64,000 nucleotides of DNA from Ophioderma brevispina (Eukaryota > Echinodermata > Ophiuroidea > Amphilepidida > Ophiodermatidae). The translations under genes were made by a program, and so were the position numbers. Shown here one piece after another: positions 47,200 to 57,932 of this stretch. The notes below the pieces were generated by a model that made no database searches, was not told the DNA's origin, and saw nothing but the letters and a program-made list of their open reading frames with translations. The stretch covers positions 1 through 64,000 of the forward strand of contig JAMKCH010012627.1 in assembly GCA_023653785.1 (NCBI GenBank). Reading direction: 5' to 3'. Within the stretch, counting starts at the first letter, position 1. Every line of letters begins with the position of its first letter.

Positions 47200-48232
47200 A
47201 GTTTTTTAAGCCTGTACCAACAACTTGCGCAAGTCATACTGGGACCTGTTTAAGAATCTGGTGGATTCAGAAGTGCCCAACCTCTCGACACCAACCTCCT
47301 CCAACTTGGACAATTCTTACACAGCTTTGTGTAAACTCTTTATTAATATAGTAAAGAAGACCATCCCACGTGGCTATCGTCGCAGTTATTTCCAATCCTG
47401 GGATGAGGAATGTGATACTCTTCACAATAATTTCCTGAATTCTGAACCCGTGGAAGAAGCATTATCCAAGGCTTCAGATCTGACAAACTGCTTGGGCAGG
47501 AAACGGTCTAGGGTATCGACTTCACTCACTCTAGCAGGAAGGCCTGGAAGACTATAAACCACCTCACCGACAGAATTCCAAACCATCGAAATGTCCAGTG
47601 ACTGACAACTCAATCGCTGAGCAACTCCTCACAAATGGTCGTTTCAAGGACATTGATAAGGATTACACTCGGTCTGTTAAAAAAGATCACCAAACTTCAT
47701 CGAGCCCCTGGCGTGGACGGGTCACTTTCAACATCCTTCTCACTAGATGAGCTCACCTCTGATATCAGCCAACTAAAGAGTGGAAAGGCACAGGGGCCTG
47801 ATAACATACCAGCGGAGTTCCTGATGCACTGCGGCCTGATGTCTTGAATGGCTCCAGGAGTTCTACACATGTTGCCTCACCAACCAGTCCTCACCCAAGA
47901 TCTGGAGGAGAGCTACTATCATCGCACTCCCAAAACCAAACAAGCCTGTCGACAACCCTAAGAACTACCGCCCAATATCACTACTATGTGTTTGCTTCAA
48001 ACTCCTCGAGAGGATGATCTTGGCCCGGCTGGAGGATTTCGCCGTGGCCGGAGCACTGTCCGCCAGATTGCAAAACTCACAAATGATATTGAGGAAAGTT
48101 TTGAAAAGCGTTGTAAGGCAGGCGTCATCTTGGTGGAGCTTACTGCAGCATATGACACTGTGTGGCACCAGGGCTTGACACTCAAGCTTCTCAGGACCAT
48201 CCTGGATCGTCACCTTGTACAATTCATATAGT
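47200..48232 (+). pseudogene. LINE pol fragment (linker and reverse transcriptase start)
   Basis: Plus-strand frames give YRRSYFQSWDEECD, KAWKTINHLTDR, ISQLKSGKAQGPDNIPAEFL (RT block 1), YRPISLLCVCFKLLERMI (block 2), GFRRGRSTVRQIAKLTNDIE and ILVELTAAYDTVWHQGL (block with the first catalytic Asp region). Several shifts and stops break the frame. The sequence stops abruptly at 48232, before the YADD block. It belongs to the same pol-like LINE group as 14130-15085 and 53640-54715. It sits antisense within the 11-kb intron. Confidence 0.85.
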
Positions 48233-48719
48233 CGTGGTCACGACATACTGTCGAATCTGTTGCGTTTTTTTGTTGGTCAAATTGAGTTAATAGTTGATTC
48301 TGGTTGCATTTCATGTACTGTATCCAAATATAAAATTGAAATGACATCTCTTACCCAAAATATCCCTTATCGAATAACACCCATTTGTATCAAACGGGTT
48401 TCACAAACAATCGAATACGTATTCGATTGATTGGTGTGTCCAAATAGCACAAAGCAAAGCGAACGTATTCGCTGGAAAGATTGCTACTTCAGTGATCAAA
48501 ATCGATAATAGGTCGGTCAAGAACGATGAAATTTACCTTTCTATAGGCCCTACTTCTTTGTCATGTTACTTTACATTTTTATTTGTGCGTTTTAATTATG
48601 TTACTTTTACTAATTGGAACCTACGGTCTGTGCATCGAGCAAACGAATTGCCCTAGTTTTGTAGTTTATTTTATTTGGTTATAAACCAAATTTTTCACTT
48701 TTAGGGCCATAGTGACATT

Positions 48720-49340
48720 CAAATTCAAGTTTATTTTCCATCATAAAAAAACATACAAAAACACATAACAAGATCATGGGGGAGGTACAACAAAAAGCAA
48801 GAGCCTGAAAAAGTTGAACCCCCTTACTAGTAAAAAACAAAACAAAAAAGACACATTACAGCAAGCGATATAGTTCCATAGAACATGTACAATTTGTACA
48901 ATAATTGTGTATTATTGTATAATTATACAATACATTATATCAGTGACACCGTAGTAATTGCATATGACAATTGGCTAAATATCACAATTGGCTAAATCAG
49001 AGGTAAATTTTAGATACGTATTTATGTAAATCAGAGGTAAATTTTAGATACACATTTTAATATTAATTTTGGAGTAAAATCAAAAGCTGAAAAGAGCAAT
49101 AATATTCCTTTTAAAATTGACCTAACGTTTTTGAAATTTTAACGTGGTTTGCTAATTGGTTCCAAATTTTAGGACCCGCATTTAAAATATTGCTTACACG
49201 ATATGCATGTAATTGATAATCAGCTTTATTTCTGGTATTATAATTATGATTAGACTTATGATCGGTAAACATTCCATCGAAAGAATGTGGAAGCAAGTTG
49301 TTTTTGTATTTATACATGAATATACATTAATCCTCGTTTA
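48720..49340 (-). pseudogene. 3' end of an L2/CR1-like LINE
   Basis: The minus frame 49317-49111 reads MYKYKNNLLPHSFDGMF, NYNTRNKADY and GPKIWNQLANHVKISKTLGQ, matching the C-terminus of CR1/L2-type LINE proteins (typically 'YNTRNK...GPKIWNSLP'). Downstream on the minus strand 'aggggttcaactttttc', 'cttgttatgtgtttttgt' and 'ataaacttgaatttgaatgt' fit the 3' tail. 48985-49060 has a short direct repeat (AGAGGTAAATTTTAGATAC). Confidence 0.75.
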
Positions 49341-50360
49341 TCAAATAAAAGAGGTTACCAGCCCAGGTTTACATTTCCTCCGGTGCCCAAAAACGTTAAA
49401 AATGTAAAAAGCTTCCAAATACTTGTTTTCACATCCTTTCCGGTCATTTTGGCGAAACAAATGTGAAGGTAGTACTGTCACCGGGGTTAGCGTATGCGCC
49501 GTCAAAGTCAATTGGTGGGGGAGTGGTTGCCAACTAAGAACAAATCATTTGTTTAAATATTGTGTACAGTATGGCTCTAAAATTATGTTTATATAAACCT
49601 AGTAATTTTCCATCACTTGGGGCCAAAACGCACATGAAAATCCGATATTCCCACCTTTTTGGGGCAAAATTTCATTTTTGCATTTTATACACATTATGCG
49701 TGTCTTTGGAATGAACCATTTTGCCAACTTGCGCACTTTGACGTCATTGTGACTGCATACTTGGTACCAACATCGCAATTATTTTTTGCCTTATAATAAA
49801 GAATTCCCGGGGTGGTTACCACCCCACCCCATATTAACTGTTAATTCGTTTAAATTTAGATATAATATAAAATATATATATAATATATAATAATATATAT
49901 AATATATAATATATATAATATATATAAATATATTCATATCCTCCAAAACTTAAAATTAAGAAACATTCCAGTTGCATTTTAAATGTTTCCTGAGCTTCAT
50001 CCGTGGACAATGTTCTGATGTTCTGATCAAGCAAATCCCTGATAGTGTCGTTAATATCCAAAAAGCTTATTAAATCCCTCCATTTGAAAAACAAATCATA
50101 ATATAAAAAGTGTTGCAACATGCATAATATTTATTAATTTTTAATAACAGGCAGTGCAATGTTTGTGTTCCTTAAAGCTCATACCAAATTGATGTTACAG
50201 TATGTATTAGATGATAGAGAATATATTCCAGAATTACAATACATTGAATTTATGTTTCAAATCTACTCCAGAAGTAAAAAATAGTGAAAATCCAGGACTT
50301 TTCCCAACAGCCAGTGAGCCTGCTCCGAGTAAAAGCGGCGATTTGGGCGCATAGAGCATG
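49341..50360. other. Intron stretch with an AT microsatellite and a coding-like patch
   Basis: 49858-49935 is an (AT)n-type microsatellite. The minus frame across about 49940-50110 (FKWRDLISFLDINDTIRDLL) has good amino-acid composition but no domain I recognise and no clear splice sites. It may be a transposon or pseudogene remnant. Confidence 0.3.
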
Positions 50361-50365
50361 ACGTA

Positions 50366-50697
50366 CACTGTTAAAAAAGTTTCCGTAAATTACGGAAATT
50401 TCTGGCAGCAGTATTTCCAGTCATTTTTAGGGTAAATTTACAGAAATTTCTGTCAATTAACGGAAATTTGACAGTAATTTTACAGAAATTTGTCTCATAT
50501 TATGGAAAAAATGTGTATTTTAACAGAATTTTTCCGTAATTTGAAATTCCGGAAATATTGCTGCCAGAAATTTTTGAAATATTTCCGTAAATTAACATTT
50601 TTTATGTTTTTTGTTTTTTATTTTTGTTTTTGTAAAACAGATTTTCCGTAAATTACGGAAAATCTGTTTTCTTAATTAACGGAAATTTTTAACAGTG
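50366..50697. mobile_element. TA-flanked MITE with CACTGTTAAAAA ends
   Basis: Ends CACTGTTAAAAA and TTTTTAACAGTG are flanked by TA (50364-50365 and 50698-50699). Inside, ACGGAAATTT and AAATTTCCGT words repeat in both orientations, and 'ttctggcagcagtatttcc' faces 'ggaaatattgctgccagaa'. TA duplication fits a Tc1/mariner-type host transposase. 332 bp, non-coding. Confidence 0.85.
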
Positions 50698-50699
50698 TA

Positions 50700-53400
50700 G
50701 TTAGTTTTTCACTGGACAGCTGAACAGTTAATTGCACGCTGCCACGCTGAATACACAGGTTAGCCGGCAAATTGCAAGTTTCTCTCTATTTTGATCAATA
50801 TAGTCAGAACATTTATAGAAAGATTCAGAATTTTCCGAGTTTGAAATGGCCTGTGAGAGCTGTGATTCAATGGATTCAACTGATGAGAGCGATGAAGGAG
50901 AATTTACGGTGGAAGTAGCAGGCGGTGATGATGAGCTTCCCTTGGCCGGCGATAACATCCCTCAAGCGCGGCGCAACATCTTATTTTGCCGGGTAAAGCC
51001 CCGTACGTGAAGCTCAATTTCACGGGAAGCTCAAAGTATGGAGGTTGACGATCCCAAGCACCGGTAGATATAGGCCCTAAACTACGAACGCCGCTTAGGA
51101 AATACTAATTGGCAAATTGAAATATTTTACTATTATATTAAATTAATATAGAGTAGGCCTACTGAAATGTTAATTTTAGGAGCTTTTAGGATTGGGATGC
51201 TTATTGTTCTATTTTCACACGTCCACAAAGCACAACAAATCACCCGACGGGCTACAAAGTGTGAGAATCGAGTATCAACGGTATTTTATCTGAACATAAA
51301 CACTAAATCAGTTCATTAATTCCCGTTTTCTTGGACTAAGATCATGTTTTCTACCGATTCTAGATTCATCTATTGACATGTTTATTATTTTGCTTGCACG
51401 AGATTCGGTCTGACTTGATGCGTGATGGGCCGTGTGTAATACTCTGAATTACCAAGCACACGGCCAATATGGGGCCATTCTCCGTTAAAGTGTTCAAGTT
51501 TGGTCTGCAAAATGACGAAATATCAACATTAAGGAATTCCAGAAAATCATTGAAAATCGTAAACTTTAATATTCTCAGAACACGGAACAATGCATGGGTG
51601 ATCTTAAAAATATATCCGATTTTTAGTATATTGCCTAACGTTAACACTTAAGTAACGTATCTGTCGTAACGTACCTGTCGGGCCTTTTCCTTAGTCGTGC
51701 TGTTCTTGATGAAAGTATGTGCTTCACCAACTTAGTCTCTATACGTTATCAGGTATTACCTTCATCCTAAAGCATGGTGTGGTATTCGACTTTATGTATC
51801 ACACCGTATTGCAAGAGCGTAGCAGGAGGGAGGTAACGTATCTGTCGCGGTATGAACGTAATATGAGGGATTTCTTTCATTACTAGGGCTAGAAATTGTT
51901 ACGTTGAAACCAGATTTTTATGCAAAACATGTATAATATAACATGACATCTTCTCGATTTATCACATATTGGAACATAGGTATTCAGTTATTTTTAGCAA
52001 TTTTGTATCCATTTGAATTATTGTAACGTATCTGTCTGCACTATTGGCGATATGCTCTCAGAGAACTCTTGCGAAACTTTAATAATCCAATATTATCATG
52101 TTTTAAACTTAACAATTAGTGCATAATAGAGGCTGATAAAAATGCAATGCAATCTGTGATATGCGCTCTTGTGTAACGAGCAGGGACACATTTTAAAGAA
52201 CGGATTTGGGCTGGCGACATTGCGAAAAGCAAGAATTATGCATCTTTAGCCTTATTGCTTGATACTTTCTCATCCGGTTACAACATCTAGTCCGGATCAT
52301 TTTGAAAACGTAACTCCTAAGTATAATTATATTCATAAACATTCATTCTTAATGGCCAAAAACAAGCTTTAAACTGTGCATGACTGTGAGCGACACTAAA
52401 AACGACTTTTTGAACACTTTATCGGAGAATGGACCTATGGCGTTTGCTTCGAAAGGGGTAGGGCCAGGGGATCGGGAATACCGACTTCAAAAGCTTTCAA
52501 ATAGGCCTACTAGATAGAAATGATACAAATATTCTTCCAATATTGTTCTTATGTCATGGTTTTCTGTTAGAGAGTACGATTTCATTCAAATGTTCACTCT
52601 AGCACAGGGAACCTTTACGTCGTTTTTTGACATTGGTCGTCGACACGAAATGAAGGTGATTCGTAAATGTGAAATGGAAAAGATTTTTTATTTTATCCTC
52701 AATATCGCCAACGTAAACGTTATAGTAATTACAAAACAATATTCGTGTACTTACAGTGTGAAATAAATCGGCGCGTCATTGCTATTTTCTGCCTTGCACG
52801 GAAAACCTTTCAACTTTTACGCAAAATTTACCCTACTGATTTGAAAAATATACAGGAATTGTTTTTTGACAAAAATATTATTCTGCTTCATAATTGCTAT
52901 GTAGAAAGGACAATCGCTCTATATTGTATATAGACTATCCCCGGAGACTATCGCTGTGCGGGGATTTCCTTCGGCTGGTGAAACGCCAACTACGTCATTT
53001 TCCGTGTTGCCATTAAGGTATGGACCAAAAGAAAACGACTTTTCTGCTAATTAGGGATGCGTTGGGCGCATTGCAGTTTTGACCTCATAACTCCTCCAAA
53101 TGTTGGCCAAAACAGCTGAAATTTTGTATATACGATCAGGAGAGCATTAGCTTTAATTTGGTATATAATATGGGTGTACCATTTTGTTTGACCTTTACAC
53201 GCGAGATATATGGTTTTTCCTGCAAGAAATGAGATGAGATTTTATTTTAGGAGCCATATTTGTAATAGGTTGTAATTTTCTAAATTCGTTGGTCATCGTG
53301 GTCAGTATGCGCTATATTATACAACGAACGATATGCAAGAGTTAAAGTTTCTCGTTTTAATCCCGTATGGGAGTCGTTTGTATACAAATTTGCATCACCA
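50700..53400. other. Intron stretch, mostly unassigned
   Basis: A minus frame at 50728-50958 is Ser-rich with no domain. The word TAACGTATCTGTC or a one-base variant occurs at about 51652, 51667, 51835 and 52024. No exon or RNA gene is recognised. Confidence 0.35.
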
Positions 53401-53490
53401 TCACCACACATCGCCATCATCAGTAGTCGCCATCATCAGTAGTCGCCGTCGTCGCCGCCGCAGCAGCCGCCGCCGCCGCCGTCGAGCTTC
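53395..53490. repeat. CATCAC and CGC trinucleotide-rich microsatellite
   Basis: (CAT/CAC)n passes into (CGC/CAG)n, including 'gtcgccatcatcagta' twice. Non-coding in this intron. Confidence 0.7.
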
Positions 53491-53649
53491 GATGTTTCAT
53501 TATTTCATCGTTATTGCTACCATCATTGTTATCATGGTGGCATCGTCAACATTTTAAAAAGCAAAACCCCCAGCTATACTAGTAATCGCATGCACCAGCA
53601 GTAGTAATCAACGGGATTCATGAAGTCGAATACATACTCGACTCCTAAG

Positions 53650-53990
53650 AACACAGCGGGGTCATGTTGAAGCCTTCTCGCGGCGGCCCTGTGGGGTCAT
53701 GTTGAAGCCTTCTCGCGGCGGCCCTGTTAATGTCACATCACCTGTTGTGGCTAACTGATTCAACAACTTAAGTCCAAACATCGTGTTTTAAAACACCACA
53801 GTGAACATCTTGAAGACCCACCCTCAATTCTAAGCGGCTGAGCTACTCACAGAGGAACTTTCCTTATGGCAAGCACCAAAGTTTGTATCCTGCAGCTGAA
53901 CGTTGAGGGTCTCACCCATGCTAAGCGTGACATCATCTTACAGCTCTCCAGGGAGAACGGAGTGAATATCATAAAAAAAAAAAAAAAAAA
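53650..53990 (+). pseudogene. LINE 5' end and endonuclease start, ending in an A run
   Basis: Two direct copies of a 39-bp unit (GGGGTCATGTTGAAGCCTTC...) lie at about 53657-53734. An ATG at 53866 opens a frame reading KVCILQLNVEGLTHAKRDII, which is the start of an apurinic-type LINE endonuclease. After only 36 or so codons the frame enters an A run (53973-53990). Confidence 0.7.
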
Positions 53991-54330
53991 AATCTACTTT
54001 GAACCTAAAGCAGTTTGTGGACAGCCCATCTAGCAAGCCCAAAGGCTGTGACCTTGATAGGAAAGCATGGGTCAACCTCAACAGACTCAGAACTGGCGTT
54101 GGTCGTACAAAGAACTTCCTTCACAAGATCGGAGTAGAACCATCACCAAACTGCGATTGTGGAGAGCCACAAACCATTAGCCACATCATAGATGACTGTG
54201 AGGTTTACAAGTCCCCAAGAGGAATTCCAGGCCTGATCAACCTGGATGATGAAACTATCAGCTGGTTAAAGACGGATCTTCCACTGTGATTTTGGACTTG
54301 CACGAACGAACGAGCGAATGAAAAAAAGTT
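53991..54330 (+). pseudogene. LINE pol C-terminus joined after the A run
   Basis: The plus frame to 54289 reads KAWVNLNRLRTGVGRTKNFL, PSPNCDCGEPQTISHII and DDCEVYKSPRG. This is the conserved C-terminal block of the pol-like LINE (compare LNRLRTRTGRSK at 14300-14350). It is followed by a CGAACGAACGAGCGAA tail near 54301. With the preceding entry it looks like one LINE copy that lost its whole centre. Confidence 0.8.
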
Positions 54331-54569
54331 TTGGATTTGACAAACTATCAAATCACATTCAGTGGCCATTTTGATTAAGAAAAGAGTTGTTTCTTGGTAT
54401 TTCAATACTCTCGTCAGTTAGAAACCGTTCTTTAACATATATGACTTAAAAGACCATTTCCTTTTATTTCATTTATACTTACACGCATTCATAAGTAACT
54501 CAAACTTTCAAACGCCGTTTTCTTAGAACTAGCATTTATGCTGATTCGACAGTATGCAGAACCCACGAC

Positions 54570-54720
54570 GATATGCAACTGCTAGCAAACCGTAGCTTAT
54601 TCTCAAGACCAGTGATGGACAGGGTAGCCGTCTGCGTCGCCTGATAACGGAGTACCACAAGGATCTGTACTGGCTCCTATGCTTTTCAACTTGTATATCA
54701 GCGATTTACTTTAAACATAT
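54570..54720 (+). pseudogene. LINE reverse transcriptase fragment
   Basis: Words SDGQGSRLRRL and NGVPQGSVLAPMLFNLYISD are an RT block shortly before the YADD site. The fragment ends before YADD. It is isolated and about 240 bp downstream of another LINE piece. Confidence 0.75.
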
Positions 54721-54914
54721 TAACGTACATTACTTTTACCAATGACCCTCTATGCTTTGAACACTGCACATCGTATTAGCCGAAGAGCACAGACTATTAA
54801 GAGCGCACGGACTGGGAGTGCTGGAAAACTTAATTGCTGTGCGCCCATCACAAACAGTTCTCACCCGTAAAAAAGTACAGGTTGTCCCTATATCAGCGCG
54901 AATCGAGTAAAATC

Positions 54915-54982
54915 TTCTAGCGCACCGACGACCTCCGTATTACTAGAACTGCGCTCTTCCACCTGAGCTATCAAGCCTTGGT
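54915..54982 (-). pseudogene. tRNA-Thr-like pseudogene or SINE head
   Basis: The minus strand reads GATAGCTCAGGTGGAAGAGC (D-arm with A-box), TTCTAGTAATAC (anticodon loop containing AGT) and GGAGGTCGTCGGTGCG. The D-arm and the CTAGTAA loop resemble tRNA-Thr(AGT), but the T-arm lost its GGTTCGA word and the acceptor stem is missing. Confidence 0.55.
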
Positions 54983-55430
54983 TGGTAGAGGAGCGATAGA
55001 TATCTATTGGTGTTAAAGTCAGGGACAGAATTAGCCGACCAATTGCGCGTATGTCAAGGTTTGTCAATCAGCGTGGCGCGGACTGATTGGTTTGAATGTG
55101 TAGTATGGGCGGGGCAAGTTCGAACGAACAAAATGATTTAAAATGTCAAAACATGCCATCCGACATTTGTTCTGTACCGTCAAATTACTTCAGACGCGCA
55201 ATTGGTCGCCTTATTCTGTCCCCGATTATAGGTCTGTGCATTTTATTTTTCTGGCGAGTTCAAGAAAGTCTACAGTAACCGGAAATAATTTGTTTTATTT
55301 ATTACGCTTTATCACTGGTCTTCATTATACAATATAAAAATAGAAAACTATGATATTGCACATTAGAAAAATTAACCCAAAACTCCAGTTTAAGTGTTTT
55401 AACATTCCTCTTTTGTTTGGTCTTTTTATA

Positions 55431-56218
55431 TAGTACGTGAATCAAAACAAAATGTGCAAGGATTGCAGATGAACTTGACCTTGATAAAATCACTGAATCA
55501 TAGATTTGTTGTTTTAATAAAGCAAATCTAATATACTTTGTTGAAAAAATGAAAGAGATCGACTGAAAAATAAGCCAGATATGACAAAATTTGTAAGCAC
55601 ACTTTTTCCTCAATTCCAATGGGATTTATACAGTTGGGCAAGATTATTGTGTTACTACAGGGAATAGCAATGAAATGACCCTTGCTATATTGTTGAATTG
55701 ATATGAATAGTCATATTCTCCTTTATTGATCCTCAAAAGGAATTAAATGTTCACACAAATCTCACCCAATTAATCCTGAAGTGTAAATGAAAAGGGTTTT
55801 CAACACTACTACCATGACTACCGTTATCCAGGTATAGATACAAGCTACATGTCAATAGGGGACTAAACGCTTAGCGATATCCTAAACAATGGGAAGATCT
55901 TGTTTTCTTGCTCTGCAATAGGTGAATTGCTGTTTGGATTTGTCATATCACTTGGCACATCGGTATAAGTAGATTCATTGACGTTGACATCATGATATTG
56001 TTTATACATTTTCACAAACACAAGTTTAATGTGTAAATCCCATAGGAATGGTGAAAAAGGGGGTGTGCTTACAAAACCCGCCATATGTAGCTTATTTTTC
56101 AGTCGATTTTTCATTTTTCAACACATGAAAGTATATTAGATGTGTTTATGATATAGTGATTACATTAAGGTCAAGATCATCTTTAATCCTTGCACATTTT
56201 TTTTTATTCACGTAGTAC
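55431..56218. mobile_element. Foldback element
   Basis: Arms of about 200 bp share 'tacgtgaat', 'aaaatgtgcaaggatt', 'cttgacctt', 'catctaatatactttg', 'atcgactgaaaaataagc' and 'tttgtaagcacac'. Inside, 'aattccaatgggattta' faces 'taaatcccataggaat', as in the 36278-37207 element. No transposase. Confidence 0.8.
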
Positions 56219-56335
56219 TTCTCTTCATTTTAGTTCCCTTTGTTTAGTTCGAGTGTCAAAAGGCTTCCCTTTAATTTAGTGCTTTAGTCGCCCAGTAACC
56301 GACATGATTTGGCACTTAGATGGATGAAAGTTCAG

Positions 56336-56640
56336 ATAAATAAATGTCAACATTTATATAGCGCCTTTCACAAATATCAAAGCGCTTTACATTTATCCCG
56401 CTGCCACTAGAATATGTCAGCTGCCTCACAAATGCCCAAGGCATACTCATACCTTTGGGCGGCGCTCAATGGACAATATTCCTAACAGCTCCCCATTTTG
56501 CACCTGGGTGGAGAGAGGCAAGCGAGGTATAAAGTACCATGCCCAAGTGCACAACACATTGGCCTCAGCGAGACTCGAACCCATGACCTTTGGGTCATGA
56601 GTCGGTTGTGGTATCCACTGGACCACAAGATCCCAAACAT
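56336..56640 (-). mobile_element. tRNA-derived SINE
   Basis: Minus-strand head: TGGTCCAGTGGATACC (A-box), CTCATGA anticodon-type loop, GGGTTCGAGTCTC (B-box, complement of 56570-56582). The body then runs to the widespread 'aaagcgctttgatatttgtg' and 'gcgctatataaatg' tail near 56350-56390. It is inserted at the edge of the LINE fragment beginning at 56641. Confidence 0.8.
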
Positions 56641-57688
56641 TGCTCCACTCAAAAGGGCATTAATATCTTTCTGAAGATGACAATCGGAAATGTGTGAAAT
56701 TGACATGTAACATTTTAAATCATCTGCAAATAAGGCAATAGAACTGCTGGGGAACGCTGAGCATGTCGTTCATATAAAGAAAAAGCGTTGGGCCCAAAAT
56801 AGATCCTTGGGGGACACCTGACACCACCGGTAACCAATCAGAAATTGAAACCAATTGAAACCCTCTATAATACCTCTTTGCTCCCTCCTATTAAATAAGT
56901 CCGAAACCAATTTAAAAGATCAGAATGAAACCCATATGAACGTAACTTATGAATAAGAAGTTTTTGTAAGACTATCAAAAGCCTTAGAAAAGTCCAAATC
57001 AATCATGGCGACTTGGCCAGCTTTGTCCAGCACAGAACTAACGTCACGGAGAACAGACAGCAGTTGAGTAACGGTGGAGCGACCTTAAACGAATCCGTGT
57101 TGTAAATGATACAATTGATGTTTAATTGATGGGAAAACTAAATTGAAAATGGGTATTTCCATAATTTTCCCACAGATACATAACAGGGATACGGGTCTAA
57201 AATTATCAACTTACTGCCTGTCGTATTTTTATACACCGGGATAACATTAGCCTTTAAAGACACTATCAGTGATTTATCCGACAGATTTGAAATTTGCAGG
57301 AATTGTTTAAACGTGAAGAATAAGTCTGTAAGAATTCTCATAAGTTCATTTTTCCAACTGAAGAATTAAAAGAAAAGGAAGAAAACGGCAGTGTTCAAAG
57401 ATACGAATCTCCATTCAATTACGTGTTGTAGAAAGTGTCCGTTCGGACAATTATGACTAAAATAACCGATTTTGTCTTTATTAGGCTGCGTTTGGCCGTA
57501 TCACTTGCAGGGTATATTAGAATACTAATACTAGTTCCAGACATGCAAAAATCTGATTTTTGATGATTTTTTTGTTTACCTGATTTATCAAATAACTGAT
57601 AGTGTCTTTAACCAATCATCGAGTAAGATACCAGAGCTGAGTGAAATGTTGAATATATGGCACAGAGGTGTTGAGCTCTTAATATGTA
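56641..57688 (-). pseudogene. LINE reverse transcriptase, interrupted by a MITE
   Basis: From high to low coordinate the minus strand encodes LCHIFNISLSSGILLDDW (57688-57612), then, after the MITE at 57258-57607, KANVIPVYKNTTGSKLI, QHGF (stop) GRSTVTQLLSVL, MIDLDFSKAFDSL (catalytic Asp block), SGVPQGSILGPTLFLYMND, ALFADDLK (FADD box) and DCHLQKDINALLSG. It is an RT of the CR1/Jockey-like type with stops and frameshifts. It lies in sense orientation within the 11-kb intron of the Calx-beta gene. Confidence 0.9.
57258..57607. mobile_element. TTAA-flanked MITE (piggyBac-like), copy 2
   Basis: Ends AGACACTATCAGTGATTT and ATAACTGATAGTGTCT are flanked by TTAA (57254-57257 and 57608-57611). It aligns end to end with copy 1 at 33551-33897. 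Removing it with one TTAA rejoins the LINE coding words DDW and KANVIPVY, so the LINE was there first. Confidence 0.92.
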
Positions 57689-57815
57689 AGATTTATTACG
57701 AATACAGTAGGCCCTATGCATTGAAGAGTAATGTAGATCTAGGTGCACGATATGCGTTTTTTTTTTAAATAAAGTTCCACTTTCATCTACTTACTTTGCG
57801 TGTAAATTAACTTAC

Positions 57816-57932
57816 CAACATAAACACAAGAACCTCCGGTACGAGTTGCTGCTATGGTGACCCTGCTTGCATCTTCGTCAATTTTAGTCAGGGTTGTCGA
57901 AAACTCCACCGTCGCCGATCCATCGACTGACA
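57816..57932 (-). CDS. Exon: first half of Calx-beta module 1 (first readable)
   Basis: The acceptor is aataacag above 57932 and the donor GTAAGTTA below 57816. The exon is 117 bp, class 1-1. It encodes SVDGSATVEFSTTLTKIDED, then TIAATRTGG. It is separated from its partner by an 11.0-kb intron, the largest in the window, and opens with an acceptor and two bases of a split codon, so the gene continues upstream beyond base 64000. I found no further Calx-beta exon between 57933 and 64000. Confidence 0.88.

Larger units (their letters stand above)
23661..57932 (-). other. Calx-beta repeat single-pass membrane protein gene (3' part)
   Basis: Eleven exons on the minus strand join without a single phase conflict: every intron is phase 1 and every border is GT...AG. 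The joined reading frame gives about 669 residues: five Calx-beta modules (about 114-129 residues each), a short linker with Thr, Glu and Pro, one transmembrane helix and a 43-residue tail ending at TGA (23661-23663). Calx-beta modules are immunoglobulin-like folds that bind calcium through acidic residues; each module here ends in an I-x-D-N-D or D-D-D type word. The product should sit in the plasma membrane with the modules outside. Five Calx-beta modules also occur in FRAS1/FREM2, but those have a long region between the modules and the membrane that is absent here, so I give no symbol. The 5' exons lie beyond the window. Confidence 0.9.

Noticed and set aside
47986..48231. Independent small gene
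   Set aside because: It encodes LINE RT words (GFRRGRSTV, AAYDTVWHQGL) continuous with the fragment at 47200-48232.
53395..53557. His/Arg-rich coding exon
   Set aside because: It is a CAT/CGC microsatellite; the frame is low complexity with no splice support.
23661..57932. Naming the gene FRAS1 or FREM2
   Set aside because: Five Calx-beta modules fit, but the long region that follows them in those proteins is absent and the upstream CSPG part is outside the window.
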